Of a stretch of DNA of 64,000 nucleotides, positions 38,661 to 48,676 are shown in pieces; position 1 is the first letter of the stretch, and every line of letters starts with the position of its first letter. Made by a program: the position numbers and the translations under genes. Source of the DNA: Borrelia hermsii DAH (GTDB lineage: Bacteria > Spirochaetota > Spirochaetia > Borreliales > Borreliaceae); the NCBI RefSeq assembly GCF_023035675.1, contig NZ_CP073136.1, forward strand, positions 496,001-560,000. The letters run 5' to 3'. Below the pieces are notes generated by a model. The model did no database searches, had not been told where the DNA came from, and saw only the letters and a program-made list of their open reading frames with translations.

Positions 38661-39764
38661 CTAAACTTTATTTAAAGTGATTTCATCAATATCTTTGATT
38701 TCCTTGCTTAAATCTTCCAGTAGACAAGTGGCATTGTGACTTAGATTTTTAGGAGTTTTGATCTTAATAATTAAAATAAGATTTCCAAATTTTTCTGTAT
38801 GTAGTATTGGCATGCCCTCATTCTTGATAATAATTTGTTCATCATTTTCTGTGCCCTTTGGAATCTTTATTGCAATCTTTTTTGCTGCTATTGTTTGTAT
38901 TTTTATTTCTTTTCCAAGTGCAGCTTGAGTAAAGCTTATTGGAAGAGTTGCGTATAGATCTTTCCCATTCCTTTTAAAAATTTTATGAGGCTTTATTGAT
39001 ACTCTTATGTAGAGATCTCCGTATTGTTGATTATCGGGATTTACGCTACCTTTTCCTCTTATTTTAATTTGTTGTGAGTCATCAATACCTGCTGGAATCT
39101 TGAGTTCGATTGTTTCTTTGTATTTCAGACTTCCAGTTCCTTTGCATGATTTGCAAGGATTTGATATTATTTTGCCATTTCCATAGCATTTCGGACATGT
39201 AGTTGTTACTCTGAAAAATCCCCCTCCTTGCATTACTCTGCCACTGCCATTACACACGTTGCATATTGAAGGACTAGTTCCTTTTTCAGATTTTTTTCCT
39301 AAGCAAGATTCACATAGCATATTTCTTGCAATATTAATGTTATTGTTATAACCTAAATAGGCATCCTCAAGTGATATTTCGATTTGGTATGTTATGTCTT
39401 GACCCTTTTCATGCTGTCTATTTTTATCTTGCCCACGTTTTCCAGTAAAAAATGAATCAAAGATATCTCCGAAATCTTCAAAAATATCTGAAAAGCCACT
39501 AAATCCGCTAGAAAACCCATTAAATCCTGAGGTTCCCCCGCCTTCAAAAGCTGTATGTCCAAATCGATCGTATTGAGCACGCTTGTTATCATCTCCCAAA
39601 ACCTCATAAGCTTCTGTTGCTTCTTTAAAAATAGATTCAGCCTCTTTGTTATCTTTATTTTTGTCTGGATGATATTTGATTGCTATTTTTCTATATGCTT
39701 TTTTTATTTCATCTCTTGAGGCTCCTTTTGAGAGCCCCAAAATTTCATAATAATCTCTTTTCAC
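38661..39764 (-). CDS. dnaJ: Chaperone protein DnaJ
   Basis: 367-residue Hsp40 co-chaperone of DnaK. J domain with HPDKN, Gly/Phe-rich linker ([16 protein letters not shown]), four zinc-finger CxxC pairs, and C-terminal substrate domains. The first zinc repeat reads CESCLGKK instead of CxxCxGxG, keeping both Cys. GTG start overlaps the dnaK stop by one base (TAGTG). Confidence 0.97.
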   Translation of the reverse strand: MKRDYYEILGLSKGASRDEIKKAYRKIAIKYHPDKNKDNKEAESIFKEATEAYEVLGDDNKRAQYDRFGHTAFEGGGTSGFNGFSSGFSGFSDIFEDFGDIFDSFFTGKRGQDKNRQHEKGQDITYQIEISLEDAYLGYNNNINIARNMLCESCLGKKSEKGTSPSICNVCNGSGRVMQGGGFFRVTTTCPKCYGNGKIISNPCKSCKGTGSLKYKETIELKIPAGIDDSQQIKIRGKGSVNPDNQQYGDLYIRVSIKPHKIFKRNGKDLYATLPISFTQAALGKEIKIQTIAAKKIAIKIPKGTENDEQIIIKNEGMPILHTEKFGNLILIIKIKTPKNLSHNATCLLEDLSKEIKDIDEITLNKV

Positions 39765-41662
39765 TATTTCTTATCCTCATCAACAACTTCGTAATCAGCT
39801 TCTTTGCTTTCACTACCTGCATTGTTTTGAGCATTATCTTGATTTGATGAACTGGCTTGAGCGTCTTTGTACATCATTTCAGCTATTTTATAAGAAGCTT
39901 GTTGAAGTTCTTCTGTTTTTGATTTAATTGAAGATACATCCGATCCTTCTAGTGCGTCTTTAAGTTCTTTTATTTTATTTTCAATAGCTTCCTTGTCTTC
40001 ACTTGTTATTTTATCTCCATATTCTTTTAGAGATTTTTCTGTTTGGTAAATTAAGGAATTAGCTATGTTTTTTGTTTCTATGCTTTCTTTTAGTTTTTTA
40101 TCTTCCTCAGCGTGAGCTTCAGCATCTCTAACCATTCTTTCAATTTCTTCCTCAGATAGTCCTGATGATGACTCAATTCGAATTTTTTGTTCTTTTCCAG
40201 TTCCCATATCTTTAGCAGAAACATGAACTATTCCATTAGCATCAATGTCAAAACTAACTTCTATTTGTGGGACTCCTCTTGGTGCTGCTGGTATTCCGTC
40301 AAGAATGAAATTACCTAGTACTCTGTTTTGTGATGCCATCTCACGTTCACCTTGCAAAACTTTAATGTCTACGGAAGTTTGGTTATCTGCTGCTGTTGAG
40401 AATACTTGACTCTTCTTGGTAGGAATTGTAGTGTTTCTTTCAATGAGCTTTGTCATAACTCCACCAAGAGTTTCAATACCTAGTGAGAGGGGTGTAACAT
40501 CAAGGAGCACCATATCTTTAGTCTCTCCTGTCAAGATTCCACCTTGAATTGCAGCTCCTATTGCAACAGCTTCATCAGGGTTTACACCTTTATTTGGCTC
40601 TTGAGCGAATATTTCTTTTACGATTTTTTGGATGGCTGGTATTCTTGTAGAGCCTCCAACAAGTATTACTTCATTAATGTCAGAAGCTTTAAGCCCAGCG
40701 TCTTTAATAGCATTAAGACATGGTTCTTTTGTTTTTTGAACTAAATGATCTACCATCTGTTCAAATTTTGCTCTTGTTAGAGTATATTGTAGGTGTTTAG
40801 GTCCATTTGCATCGGCTGTGATGAATGGAAGGTTTATTGATGCTTCTTGAGCACTTGAGAGTTCTATTTTTGCCTTTTCTGCTGCTTCTTTAAGCCTTTG
40901 AAGTGCCATTTTGTCGTTTGACAGGTCAATAGCACTATCTTTTTTAAATTCAGTAATTAAATGTTTGATGATTTCATCATCAAAGTTATCTCCTCCAAGA
41001 TGGGTATCCCCATTTGTTGATTTAACTTCAAAAACACCGTCTCCAAGTTCAAGTATTGAGATATCGAATGTTCCCCCACCAAGATCGTAAACAGCAACTA
41101 TTTCTTCATTTTTTTTCTCAATCCCATAAGCAAGAGCTGCAGCTGTTGGTTCATTAACAATTCTCTTAACATCAAGCCCCGCAATCTTTCCTGCATCTTT
41201 TGTTGCTTGTCTTTGAGCATCATTGAAATAAGCCGGAACAGTGATTACAGCTTCAGTAACTGTTTCTCCTAAATATGCCTCAGCTGTTTCTTTCATTTTG
41301 GTAAGAGTTGCAGCTGATATTTCTGGTGGTGACATTTGTTTTTTTATATTGGAAATGTTTACACGAGCATCTCCATTTTGTCCCTTTTCTACTTTATAAG
41401 GAACCATTTTGATTTCACTCGCAACTTCCTCAAATCTTCTTCCCATAAATCTTTTGATTGAATATATGGTATTTTCAGGATTTGTAACCATTTGATTTTT
41501 TGCTACTTGTCCTACAAGTCTTTCACCTTTGTTTGTGTAAGCTACAATTGATGGAGTAGTTCTTCCTCCTTCTGAATTTTGTATTACAACAGGTTTTCCA
41601 TGTTCCATTATTGCTACACATGAATTTGTTGTGCCAAGGTCAATTCCTATTATCTTTCCCAT
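39764..41662 (-). CDS. dnaK: Chaperone protein DnaK (Hsp70)
   Basis: 632-residue Hsp70. ATPase domain starts [16 protein letters not shown] and has [14 protein letters not shown] and [13 protein letters not shown]; the linker [11 protein letters not shown] precedes the peptide-binding domain; the C-terminus ends [16 protein letters not shown] lies before the ATG. Borreliae carry other DnaK-like genes elsewhere; this one, in the grpE operon, is the main chaperone candidate. Confidence 0.98.
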
Positions 41663-41702
41663 ATAAAGCCTCCTTTTATTATTTTTTTGTCTCTAATATT
41701 AA

Positions 41703-42251
41703 TTAATTTTTGCTTTGTGCAACTTTAACTTTTGCAGTTCTTAATACTCGATTATTGTAGCAGTATCCTTTTTGGTATACTTCCACGATTTCAGGAGTTT
41801 TAACCCCTTCTTTTTCTTCTATGCTTATTGCTTCATGTTGGCTTGGATCAAAGTCCTCTCCCGGTTTGCCAAACTTTTTTAGATTATACTTTTTGTCAAA
41901 GCTTGAGAGCACTTCACTTTCAATCATACTAATTCCTGATAATAGAGTATCAAAATCCTTTGATTGTTTTGATGAATCTATTGCTCTTTCTAAATTATCA
42001 AGAAAGTTAATTATATCTTTCATTATGTTTTCATTTGCGAATTTAATAAAATTTTCTTTATCTTTTTCAAGTCTTTTTCTAAAATTTTCAAATTCTGCTT
42101 GTTTCCTTAAATATAAGTCTTTTAGATTTGAAATTTCATTTTCTAGTTCAGCAACTTTTTTCCCCATGCTAGGACTGTCTTCATTTGGGAGCGTTTCATT
42201 TTCTTGTTCTTTAATTTTTTCAGATTCTTCGCATCTTTTCTTTTCTTCCAC
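41703..42251 (-). CDS. grpE: Nucleotide exchange factor GrpE
   Basis: 182 residues: N-terminal acidic leader and long coiled-coil helix, then the beta domain with [14 protein letters not shown] near the end. Releases ADP from DnaK. GTG start with AAGGAGG five bases upstream. First gene of grpE-dnaK-dnaJ-rlmB. No hrcA gene precedes it and no CIRCE sequence (TTAGCACTC-N9-GAGTGCTAA) is seen upstream. Confidence 0.95.
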   Translation of the reverse strand: MEEKKRCEESEKIKEQENETLPNEDSPSMGKKVAELENEISNLKDLYLRKQAEFENFRKRLEKDKENFIKFANENIMKDIINFLDNLERAIDSSKQSKDFDTLLSGISMIESEVLSSFDKKYNLKKFGKPGEDFDPSQHEAISIEEKEGVKTPEIVEVYQKGYCYNNRVLRTAKVKVAQSKN

Positions 42252-42369
42252 TTTGGCCTCCTTTTATAAAGCATTTTATCTTTAAAGAAAATATTTTACA
42301 AATTTTTTCTTTAAAGAATTTTTTGTTAATTTGATTCATTTTAATTATCTTTAAAAGAGCCGATTTTGA

Positions 42370-42386
42370 CTATTAAGCGATAATAG
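42370..42386. repeat. Palindrome CTATTA-N5-TAATAG over the grpE -10 box
   Basis: A 6-bp inverted repeat with 5-base centre (AGCGA). Operator-like in size and placement. In AT-rich DNA such repeats arise by chance, hence modest confidence in function. Confidence 0.4.
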
Positions 42387-42409
42387 TATAATATTGACAC
42401 ATATTTCAA
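42380..42409 (-). promoter_or_regulatory. Candidate promoter of grpE-dnaK-dnaJ-rlmB
   Basis: On the minus strand, TTGAAA (42404-42409) and TATTAT (42380-42385) are 18 bases apart, a good sigma70 match. The -10 box lies within the palindrome CTATTA-N5-TAATAG at 42370-42386. Confidence 0.5.
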
Positions 42410-42421
42410 GCTTAATAAATT
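42394..42421 (+). promoter_or_regulatory. Candidate promoter of gpx, overlapping the grpE promoter
   Basis: TTGACA (42394-42399, perfect match) and TAAATT (42416-42421) with 16 bases between. A second + strand option is TTGACT (42366-42371) with TATAAT (42387-42392), spacer only 15. Either overlaps the opposite-strand grpE promoter, so polymerases could not occupy both at once. Confidence 0.4.
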
Positions 42422-42430
42422 CTTATGTGT
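42397..42430. repeat. Inverted repeat in the grpE/gpx control region
   Basis: Perfect 7-bp arms ACACATA (42397-42403) and TATGTGT (42424-42430) separated by 20 bases that contain the -35 box of grpE and the -10 of gpx. The 27-base centre-to-centre distance is not an exact number of helical turns, so an operator role is only a possibility. Confidence 0.45.
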
Positions 42431-42522
42431 ACTTTTTTGTCAAAATAAAAAAAATACATTGGTTGTTTTTGTTATTTAAAATTATGTCTAAAAATTGGCT
42501 TGAATATATTTAAGGGGTTTTT

Positions 42523-43005
42523 ATGAGTGTGTATGGTTTTAGAGCAAGGCTTGCATCAGGGCCTGAAATTTCTCTTTCAGATTATATTCGAAAAGTATTG
42601 CTTATAGTTAATGTGGCAAGTGATTGTAGTTATACAAATCAATATCAGGATTTGGAAGTGCTTTACAAGATATATAAACGGCGGGGGTTTTTAATATTGG
42701 GATTTCCTTGTAATCAGTTTGGATTTCAGGAGCCTGGATCAAATAATGAGATTTTAAAATTTTGTCGGACAGTTTATAATGTCTCATTTCCTATTTTTTC
42801 TAAAATTGATGTTAATGGTGAGAATGCACATCCTTTATATAGATATCTAAGAGAAAAATCTCCAGAGGAATTTAAAGGAGATATTCGTTGGAATTTTACT
42901 AAATTTTTAATAAACCGAGAAGGCAATGTGGTAGGTAGGTATACTCCTAAGATAGCCCCAATTAAAATGAAAGATGATATTGAGAAATGGTTAAGTGTGA
43001 TTTAG
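42523..43005 (+). CDS. gpx: Glutathione peroxidase family protein, probably thioredoxin-dependent
   Basis: 160-residue thioredoxin-fold peroxidase. Peroxidatic Cys35 in NVASDCSYT, Gln65 in FPCNQFGFQEPG, and Trp123-Asn124 in RWNFTKF make the catalytic tetrad. Cys81 in LKFCRTVYNVSFPIF aligns with the resolving Cys of non-animal GPx proteins that use thioredoxin, which fits the nearby trxB and the absence of glutathione genes here. Removes hydrogen or lipid peroxides. AAGGGG precedes the ATG. I recall this gene in relapsing-fever but not Lyme borreliae. Confidence 0.9.
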   Translation: MSVYGFRARLASGPEISLSDYIRKVLLIVNVASDCSYTNQYQDLEVLYKIYKRRGFLILGFPCNQFGFQEPGSNNEILKFCRTVYNVSFPIFSKIDVNGENAHPLYRYLREKSPEEFKGDIRWNFTKFLINREGNVVGRYTPKIAPIKMKDDIEKWLSVI

Positions 43006-43048
43006 AGTTTTCTTGTAATTTTTTCTGTTATTGCTTATTATTTATTTT

Positions 43049-44599
43049 GTGAAAATATGTATAGCGCAGACAAAATGTAGACTTTTTAAGTTTAAACAGA
43101 TTCTGAGTGAGTTTAAGGAAAATTATGAGTATGCTATTCAAAATAAGGTTGATATTTTAGTTTTTCCTTTTATTTTTATTGGGGGCATTGAGTACAAGAA
43201 TTTATTTGATAGGGCAGAATATTTGAGCAAAATTCTTTATTGCCTTGATTTTATAAAAGAGCAAGTTGATGATAGACTTTGTGTTGTATTTGGACATTAT
43301 AGTTTTTATGAGGGTAAATTATTAGATTGCATATCTGTAGTAAATAATCATCGGTTTGTCTTGACATCTAGGGAAGTCAATGTGCCGGTTTTATTTGATT
43401 ATAAGGGTAAAAGTATTGCTGTATTAAATCTGGGAGATGAGCTTTTATTTCAGGGATTTGATGAAAAATTTAGTGCGTCTTTTAGTAACATTGATTATCT
43501 CTTAATTCCATCAAAGTCTTATTTTACTGGAGATAAGAATAATTTGAGGCTTGAATTTTTCAAAAAAATAGCTGTTAAAAATAATTTGGAAGTTGCTTAT
43601 GCCAATTTATATGGTACTTATGATTCTATTGTATTTGATGGTTTGAGTTTTTTTATTAATAAATACGGTAAAATAAAACAGGCTAGAGAATTTAAAGACG
43701 ATATTTTATTTAATGAAAGATTTCATGATTTAGAGCTTGACTGTGAGTCTAAAATTTTTGATAGACTTATTGAAGCATTGATAAGTAGTTTAAAAGAATA
43801 TGTTAAGCTTTCTGGGTTTGATAAAGTTCATTTGGGTGTTTCTGGAGGCATTGATTCTGCTCTTGTTGCTTATATTGCATGTGTTGCTTTAGGGGCTCAT
43901 AGAGTTGTTGGCGTTTCTATGCCTAGTAGGTTTTCATCAAAAGGATCTGTTTTTGATGCAAAAGAACTTGCTAGAGAATTGGGATTTAAGTTAATTGATA
44001 TGCCTATTGAAAGCATGTTTCAATCTGCTTTAGAGTTTTTTGATGGGTATTTTGATACAAAGGGAGTTACTGAGGAAAATCTTCAAGCTAGACTTAGAGG
44101 GATTTTTTTAATGTCTTATAGTAATGCAAATAAATCTTTGCTTCTAAATACTGGAAATAAAAGTGAAATTGCTGTTGGTTATTGCACTCTTTATGGCGAT
44201 TCTTGTGGTGGAATTGCTTTAATTGGTGATTTATTTAAGCGAGATGTTTATAGTCTTGCAAAATATATTAATTTAAAAGAAGGAAGATCAGTTATTCCTG
44301 TTGATATTCTTTTAAAAGAACCTTCTGCCGAGCTTAGACCTGGTCAAAAAGACAGCGATTCTCTTCCTAGGTATGAAATTCTTGATGAGATATTAAGTCA
44401 ATATTTACTTAAAAATGAGTCCTTGGAGTTGCTTTATGAATCTTTTGGAAAAGAAGTGGTTACAAAGGTGTTAGATCTTTATTCTAGAAGTGAGTATAAA
44501 AGAAGGAAAGGCCCTATGATAGTTAAAGTTTCTAGAAAAGCTTTTGGTAATGACATTTTACTTCCTATTTCAAGAGTTGCGTTAACTGAGGATGAATAG
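43049..44599 (+). CDS. nadE: NAD+ synthetase with a degenerate N-terminal amidase domain
   Basis: 516 residues from GTG at 43049 (TTG at 43031 is possible). The C-terminal synthetase domain is intact: PP-loop SGGIDSALVA at 265-274, GVTEENLQARLRG, NTGNKSEIAVGYCTLYGD and the DILLKEPSAELRPGQKD segment. The N-terminal nitrilase-like domain, which in two-domain NadE cuts glutamine, has lost its Glu-Lys-Cys triad: FPE reads FPF (Phe41), the Lys-bearing K-x(2)-LPNYGVFDE loop is shortened to SREVNVPVLFDY, and the ICED Cys reads LNLGDE (about 126-131). It should therefore use free ammonia. Makes NAD+ from deamido-NAD+. Overlaps the next gene by 8 bases. Confidence 0.92.
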   Translation: MKICIAQTKCRLFKFKQILSEFKENYEYAIQNKVDILVFPFIFIGGIEYKNLFDRAEYLSKILYCLDFIKEQVDDRLCVVFGHYSFYEGKLLDCISVVNNHRFVLTSREVNVPVLFDYKGKSIAVLNLGDELLFQGFDEKFSASFSNIDYLLIPSKSYFTGDKNNLRLEFFKKIAVKNNLEVAYANLYGTYDSIVFDGLSFFINKYGKIKQAREFKDDILFNERFHDLELDCESKIFDRLIEALISSLKEYVKLSGFDKVHLGVSGGIDSALVAYIACVALGAHRVVGVSMPSRFSSKGSVFDAKELARELGFKLIDMPIESMFQSALEFFDGYFDTKGVTEENLQARLRGIFLMSYSNANKSLLLNTGNKSEIAVGYCTLYGDSCGGIALIGDLFKRDVYSLAKYINLKEGRSVIPVDILLKEPSAELRPGQKDSDSLPRYEILDEILSQYLLKNESLELLYESFGKEVVTKVLDLYSRSEYKRRKGPMIVKVSRKAFGNDILLPISRVALTEDE

Positions 44600-46175
44600 T
44601 AATAATGTTATTAGTATATTAAATGAGTTTAGTTTAAAATTAGAAGAGATTTTCTTGCTTATCAATACTGATTCTTCTGAACTTTACAAAGAGACTCCTA
44701 GATATTTTTATAATGATATTACAAATTATCTTGAATTAACTTTAGAGATCGCTAATAAATTTCAGGGGGAATTCGAAGACCCACAAGACTTAAATTTAGG
44801 CAAATTTTTGATTAGAAGTATGAAATGCGATTTAATTTCTTATTTATATTTATCTTTGGAATTAATAGATAATGCTATGCGTTATAGTGAGATTAAAGAT
44901 GCTGGTATTGCCTTTTTTAAGGCCATTGCTTTTAAGATCTCATCGATAATATCTTATATAGAGATTGAGCTTGAGAATGTGGTTCTCTCTTCTGCTATTG
45001 CAAGTAGACAAGCTTTAAATAAAGATGGACATAAGATATTAATTTTCTCTTGTGATAGTATGTATAGTAAAAAGCTTAAAGACCATTTGATTTTAAAAGA
45101 CTATGCTGTTTTATCTACAAATACTGTGGACTTATTTAATCAGTTACTCTGTAATGATTTTTATGATTTAATTATTTTTGATTTAAGTTCGGATAAAGAT
45201 ATACAGTTGATTTTAAACTTGCTTAAGAATGTTAAGAATAATAGTTTTTATGAAATGATTCCTGTTATTGTTATTTCTCAAATAAATAGGAAAGATATTA
45301 TTCAGACTTTTATTGAAGAGCAAGTCGATGATTATTTTTTAAGAAATCTAGATTTCTTGGTATTAGATCTTAGGATAAGTAGTTTTCTTGAAAAGAAAAA
45401 GGTTATAGAACAGGGACAAAAATATTTAGATCTTATACTTCATAATAGAGAATATTTCGAGAGTGAGCTAATTGAGGCTGGGAATTATATTGAAACTTTA
45501 TTGCCCATGAAGATGCAAAATGAATTTTTTAGTTCTAATTGGATTTTTGTTCCATCAAAACGAATTGGCGGTGATTTTTTTAATTATTATTTTGTTAATG
45601 ATGATAATTTAATAATCTATTTGATAGATATTTCAGGTCATGGAGTAGGTTCTGCACTTTTATCCCTTAGCGTTTCAAGTGTTATTAATTCTTATATCAT
45701 GAACAATAATGATATAAGTCCTTCTAAGGTATTAAGATATGTTAACAGTTATTTTGTTAAGTTTAAAAGTGATATGCTGATTACATTGTGGTATGGTGTT
45801 TTAAATGTAAAAACAAGACATCTAAGGTTTGCATCAGCAGGAGCACCACCTGCTGTTGTTTTAAGTGCTGAGGATAATATTTATCTTCAGACAAGAGGGG
45901 CGATTCTTGGGATTGAAGAGATGTATTCTTGTGAGGAAAATGAATATTCATTGAGTAAGTTTTCGCATCTCGTACTCTTTAGTGATGGTGTTTATGAGAT
46001 TGAAAATAAGCAAGATATAATAATGTCTATTGATGATTTTTATAAGATATTGAAAAAAAATTCATATGATTTAAATGATTTTATTTTAGTAAGTCTTTAT
46101 GAAAAGATGTTGAATTTATCAAAATATAATGCCTTTAGGGATGATTTTTCTATTTTGGAGTTTATTCTTAATTAG
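44592..46175 (+). CDS. Receiver-like domain plus SpoIIE/RsbU-type PP2C phosphatase
   Basis: 527 residues in three parts: a helical N-terminal region (1-150); a response-regulator-like fold from about residue 153 (KILIFSCDSMYS, then LIIFDLSSD with a possible acceptor Asp); and a PP2C phosphatase domain from about 310 with metal motifs RIGGDFFN, LIDISGHGVGSA, LFSDGVYE and FRDDFSILEF. All PP2C Asp residues are kept, so it is likely an active serine phosphatase. The receiver lacks the usual Asp pair and Lys, so phosphorylation is doubtful. Such proteins usually act on anti-sigma-antagonists, but no STAS or RsbW gene is next to it. ATG overlaps nadE. Confidence 0.85.
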   Translation: MNSNNVISILNEFSLKLEEIFLLINTDSSELYKETPRYFYNDITNYLELTLEIANKFQGEFEDPQDLNLGKFLIRSMKCDLISYLYLSLELIDNAMRYSEIKDAGIAFFKAIAFKISSIISYIEIELENVVLSSAIASRQALNKDGHKILIFSCDSMYSKKLKDHLILKDYAVLSTNTVDLFNQLLCNDFYDLIIFDLSSDKDIQLILNLLKNVKNNSFYEMIPVIVISQINRKDIIQTFIEEQVDDYFLRNLDFLVLDLRISSFLEKKKVIEQGQKYLDLILHNREYFESELIEAGNYIETLLPMKMQNEFFSSNWIFVPSKRIGGDFFNYYFVNDDNLIIYLIDISGHGVGSALLSLSVSSVINSYIMNNNDISPSKVLRYVNSYFVKFKSDMLITLWYGVLNVKTRHLRFASAGAPPAVVLSAEDNIYLQTRGAILGIEEMYSCEENEYSLSKFSHLVLFSDGVYEIENKQDIIMSIDDFYKILKKNSYDLNDFILVSLYEKMLNLSKYNAFRDDFSILEFILN

Positions 46176-46330
46176 TTGATAAGCTAGATTGGGATTTCAA
46201 GGGCTACGCATGTTTGTTAAATAATGTTGCTATTTTGGGAATTAAAGTTTAATTTGATTTATATTGTGACTTGCATTAAAAGATGGCTTGAATATTGATA
46301 TTAGTTATTCCAATAGGTGGGGTTATTTCT

Positions 46331-46756
46331 TTACATTTTTTTAGATGTTTTTTTGTTTTGTGGGATGTTTGAGTTATTAATAGATTTTAATAGTTTATTT
46401 AGTGTCCAAGTTGAAAACTTGATATAAAGTTTTTTTATAGGATTTTTTGTGTTTTTAAGTAGTACTCTTAAAGATTCTATATTCATTATAGTGATTATTT
46501 CTTGTAAAGTTTTTGGCAAGTTGTTAAAAATCTTAGAACCGACTTTGTGTCCTTCCATGATGAAGTTTTGAAGCATTACTTGATCTTTCTTTTGTAACCT
46601 TCTCATATATAATTTCAGTATTTTCTCTTGTGAATTCATTATTTCTGCATTTATTTGTTCTTGTTTTTTTGATATTTTTTTTGATTCAATAATAGGTTTT
46701 TTAGGAAGAGATTTATATGGATTTGTTCCTGGGATATAATTTTTTGGAATCTTCAT
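46331..46756 (-). CDS. Hypothetical basic protein
   Basis: 141 residues, very rich in Lys, Asn and Ile, predicted mostly helical in the middle (about 40-110) with disordered, basic ends; no signal peptide, Cys or transmembrane segment. I do not recognise a family. It is a lone minus-strand gene between the phosphatase and the 46874 gene, with about 150 AT-rich bases downstream where I see nothing. Confidence 0.6.
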   Translation of the reverse strand: MKIPKNYIPGTNPYKSLPKKPIIESKKISKKQEQINAEIMNSQEKILKLYMRRLQKKDQVMLQNFIMEGHKVGSKIFNNLPKTLQEIITIMNIESLRVLLKNTKNPIKKLYIKFSTWTLNKLLKSINNSNIPQNKKTSKKM

Positions 46757-46873
46757 TTATTTCTTTACTCCTATTTGTATTGATCGCATATACTTTGATT
46801 AATTTTATTAAGTTTTTTGCTTTTATACAACCGATATTGATATTTTAATTCTTTATTATTAATATTGAATGAT

Positions 46874-48676
46874 ATGAATAAATATTTGAGTTTAAGTTTT
46901 TTATACTTGCTAATTGGTATTTTGTTTTTATTTTTGGTTGTTTTTATGCAGTTTCGAGACTTAAGTTTAAATGTGTTTTTATTAAAGGATTTAAAATTTT
47001 TAGTTAATAATAAGGTTGAAGATAATCAATATGTTTTAGATAATCTCACTCTTAGCGTAAGGGGTATTAAGATAAATTTGTCTAAGACAAAACCGCTTAT
47101 TATTCCTGAAAATGGGCTTCATCTTTATCCCCTTTCTTACAAAGTGCAAGATAATGCTATTTACGTTTATTTTGAAAATAATATTTTTTTACTCTTTTCA
47201 TTTGATTCAAATAATAACTTTAATGTTAGTTCAAATCTTTCTAAAAAACTGCTAATGAGTTATGAAATTGAGAGTGATTATAAAATTTTATTTGATGATA
47301 ATATTATTATTAAGGCTACAGATAGTCATTTTGAGGTTTCTTTGGGAAAGCATAGTCAGATGAATGAGAGAGAAATTTCAGTTAGTCCTCAAGAAGTTTT
47401 TCAGATCGGAGATTTGGTTGAAGGAGCTAAAACCTCAGATGAATTGATTTCTAGCAAATCGGATATTCCTTTAGATGTAAATTCTCCAGTTGTGTATTCA
47501 TCGATTAAGAAGGTAGGTAAAGAGGATTTTGACTCAGCATTGGTTAGATTTAGAGATAAAGCCTATGCTGCATGGAGCAACAAGTCACGATTTAGTGTTG
47601 AAAAGGGTGGATGGCGTAAGGGTAATGTATATTCTTTTGATGAGGATATATTTATTTATTTTTTGGCTGAGTCTTTAACAAGACCTGATTATGAAGCTCT
47701 ATTTTTGAAGCTTAAATCTTTAATAAGCCTTAATGAAGAGCATTTAACGTATTTAAGTGCAAGTTACTATGTTGATGCAGACAAACTTGATAAGTTTTTT
47801 CGATATTTATCTGTAAATAAAACTTTTATTAATTCTCTTGAATCGGATAAGCTTTTGAAATATTTAAAAGAAGATGCGTATCTTTTAGAGAAGATTTTTT
47901 TATCTGAGAATGTTTCTATTTTAAATGTTGCCTTAAAGATTTTAAGGGAGCCAGAAGTAATATTGACTTCTGGATTTAATTTAATCCAAGCTTATAATGT
48001 TCTCTCTAATTATATTATCTTCTTGCAATTTGATAATGATCGTTTTGTGCTTGGTAAGCTTAAAGAAGAATTAACTAAATTTGTATCTACTTTATTTTCT
48101 GTAACTAGTAATGGAGAAGCGTATGTTCCTGGGAATAGGAGTAATGTATCTTGGGATTTTGAATATACACTTAAGATTGCGGGTTTACTTAAAAGACTTG
48201 CTTCCCAATTAGGTAATGATTTAATCTTGGAGTTTGTTTGTAATGCTATTTATTATTCTTTACTTAAGCCTGATATCGAGAAGATTCCTTATGAAAATTA
48301 TTATGCTGATATTGTTGATAATGATTATATTCCGAGATTTAGGTTGTTGTCAAATCTTGGAGTTGGACATTGGATATATGGCGCAACAAAGATTATAAAT
48401 TTTAATCTTTCTAATGCGTTTTATTCTATTGATTTTGATCGTGTTTTAAATTCCCCTGGGTATTTCTTTTTTAAAGGTATTTCGAATCCTACCTTGGTTA
48501 GGTTTAGAAATATTAATTGGTTTACAGATCCTCAGTTTTACATGTATTCTGATGGATGGAGATATTATTCTGATAATAAGATATTGGTTTTAAAAATAAC
48601 CCCTAAGAAATCTGATGATACAAAGATTCTCTTAAGATTTGATGATATAAAGGCATTTGAGAATATTGATGAATAA
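46874..48676 (+). CDS. Hypothetical membrane-anchored protein
   Basis: 600 residues with one N-terminal transmembrane helix (YLSLSFLYLLIGILFLFLVV), then an extracytoplasmic part. Residues 40-160 look beta-rich; a segment around 190-600 looks largely helical with aromatic-rich patches near the end (INWFTDPQFYMYSDGWRYYS). No family recognised. The ATG at 46874 is preferred to TTG at 46865. It overlaps coaX by 8 bases, so the two are co-translated, though nothing suggests a shared pathway. Confidence 0.75.
   Translation: MNKYLSLSFLYLLIGILFLFLVVFMQFRDLSLNVFLLKDLKFLVNNKVEDNQYVLDNLTLSVRGIKINLSKTKPLIIPENGLHLYPLSYKVQDNAIYVYFENNIFLLFSFDSNNNFNVSSNLSKKLLMSYEIESDYKILFDDNIIIKATDSHFEVSLGKHSQMNEREISVSPQEVFQIGDLVEGAKTSDELISSKSDIPLDVNSPVVYSSIKKVGKEDFDSALVRFRDKAYAAWSNKSRFSVEKGGWRKGNVYSFDEDIFIYFLAESLTRPDYEALFLKLKSLISLNEEHLTYLSASYYVDADKLDKFFRYLSVNKTFINSLESDKLLKYLKEDAYLLEKIFLSENVSILNVALKILREPEVILTSGFNLIQAYNVLSNYIIFLQFDNDRFVLGKLKEELTKFVSTLFSVTSNGEAYVPGNRSNVSWDFEYTLKIAGLLKRLASQLGNDLILEFVCNAIYYSLLKPDIEKIPYENYYADIVDNDYIPRFRLLSNLGVGHWIYGATKIINFNLSNAFYSIDFDRVLNSPGYFFFKGISNPTLVRFRNINWFTDPQFYMYSDGWRYYSDNKILVLKITPKKSDDTKILLRFDDIKAFENIDE

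Noticed and set aside
41821..42285. 154-codon plus-strand open frame
   Set aside because: Mirror of grpE, Ser/Phe/Leu-rich translation typical of antisense to an AT-rich coding strand.
42252..42522. CIRCE element before grpE
   Set aside because: Searched for TTAGCACTC-N9-GAGTGCTAA; not found, only unrelated palindromes.
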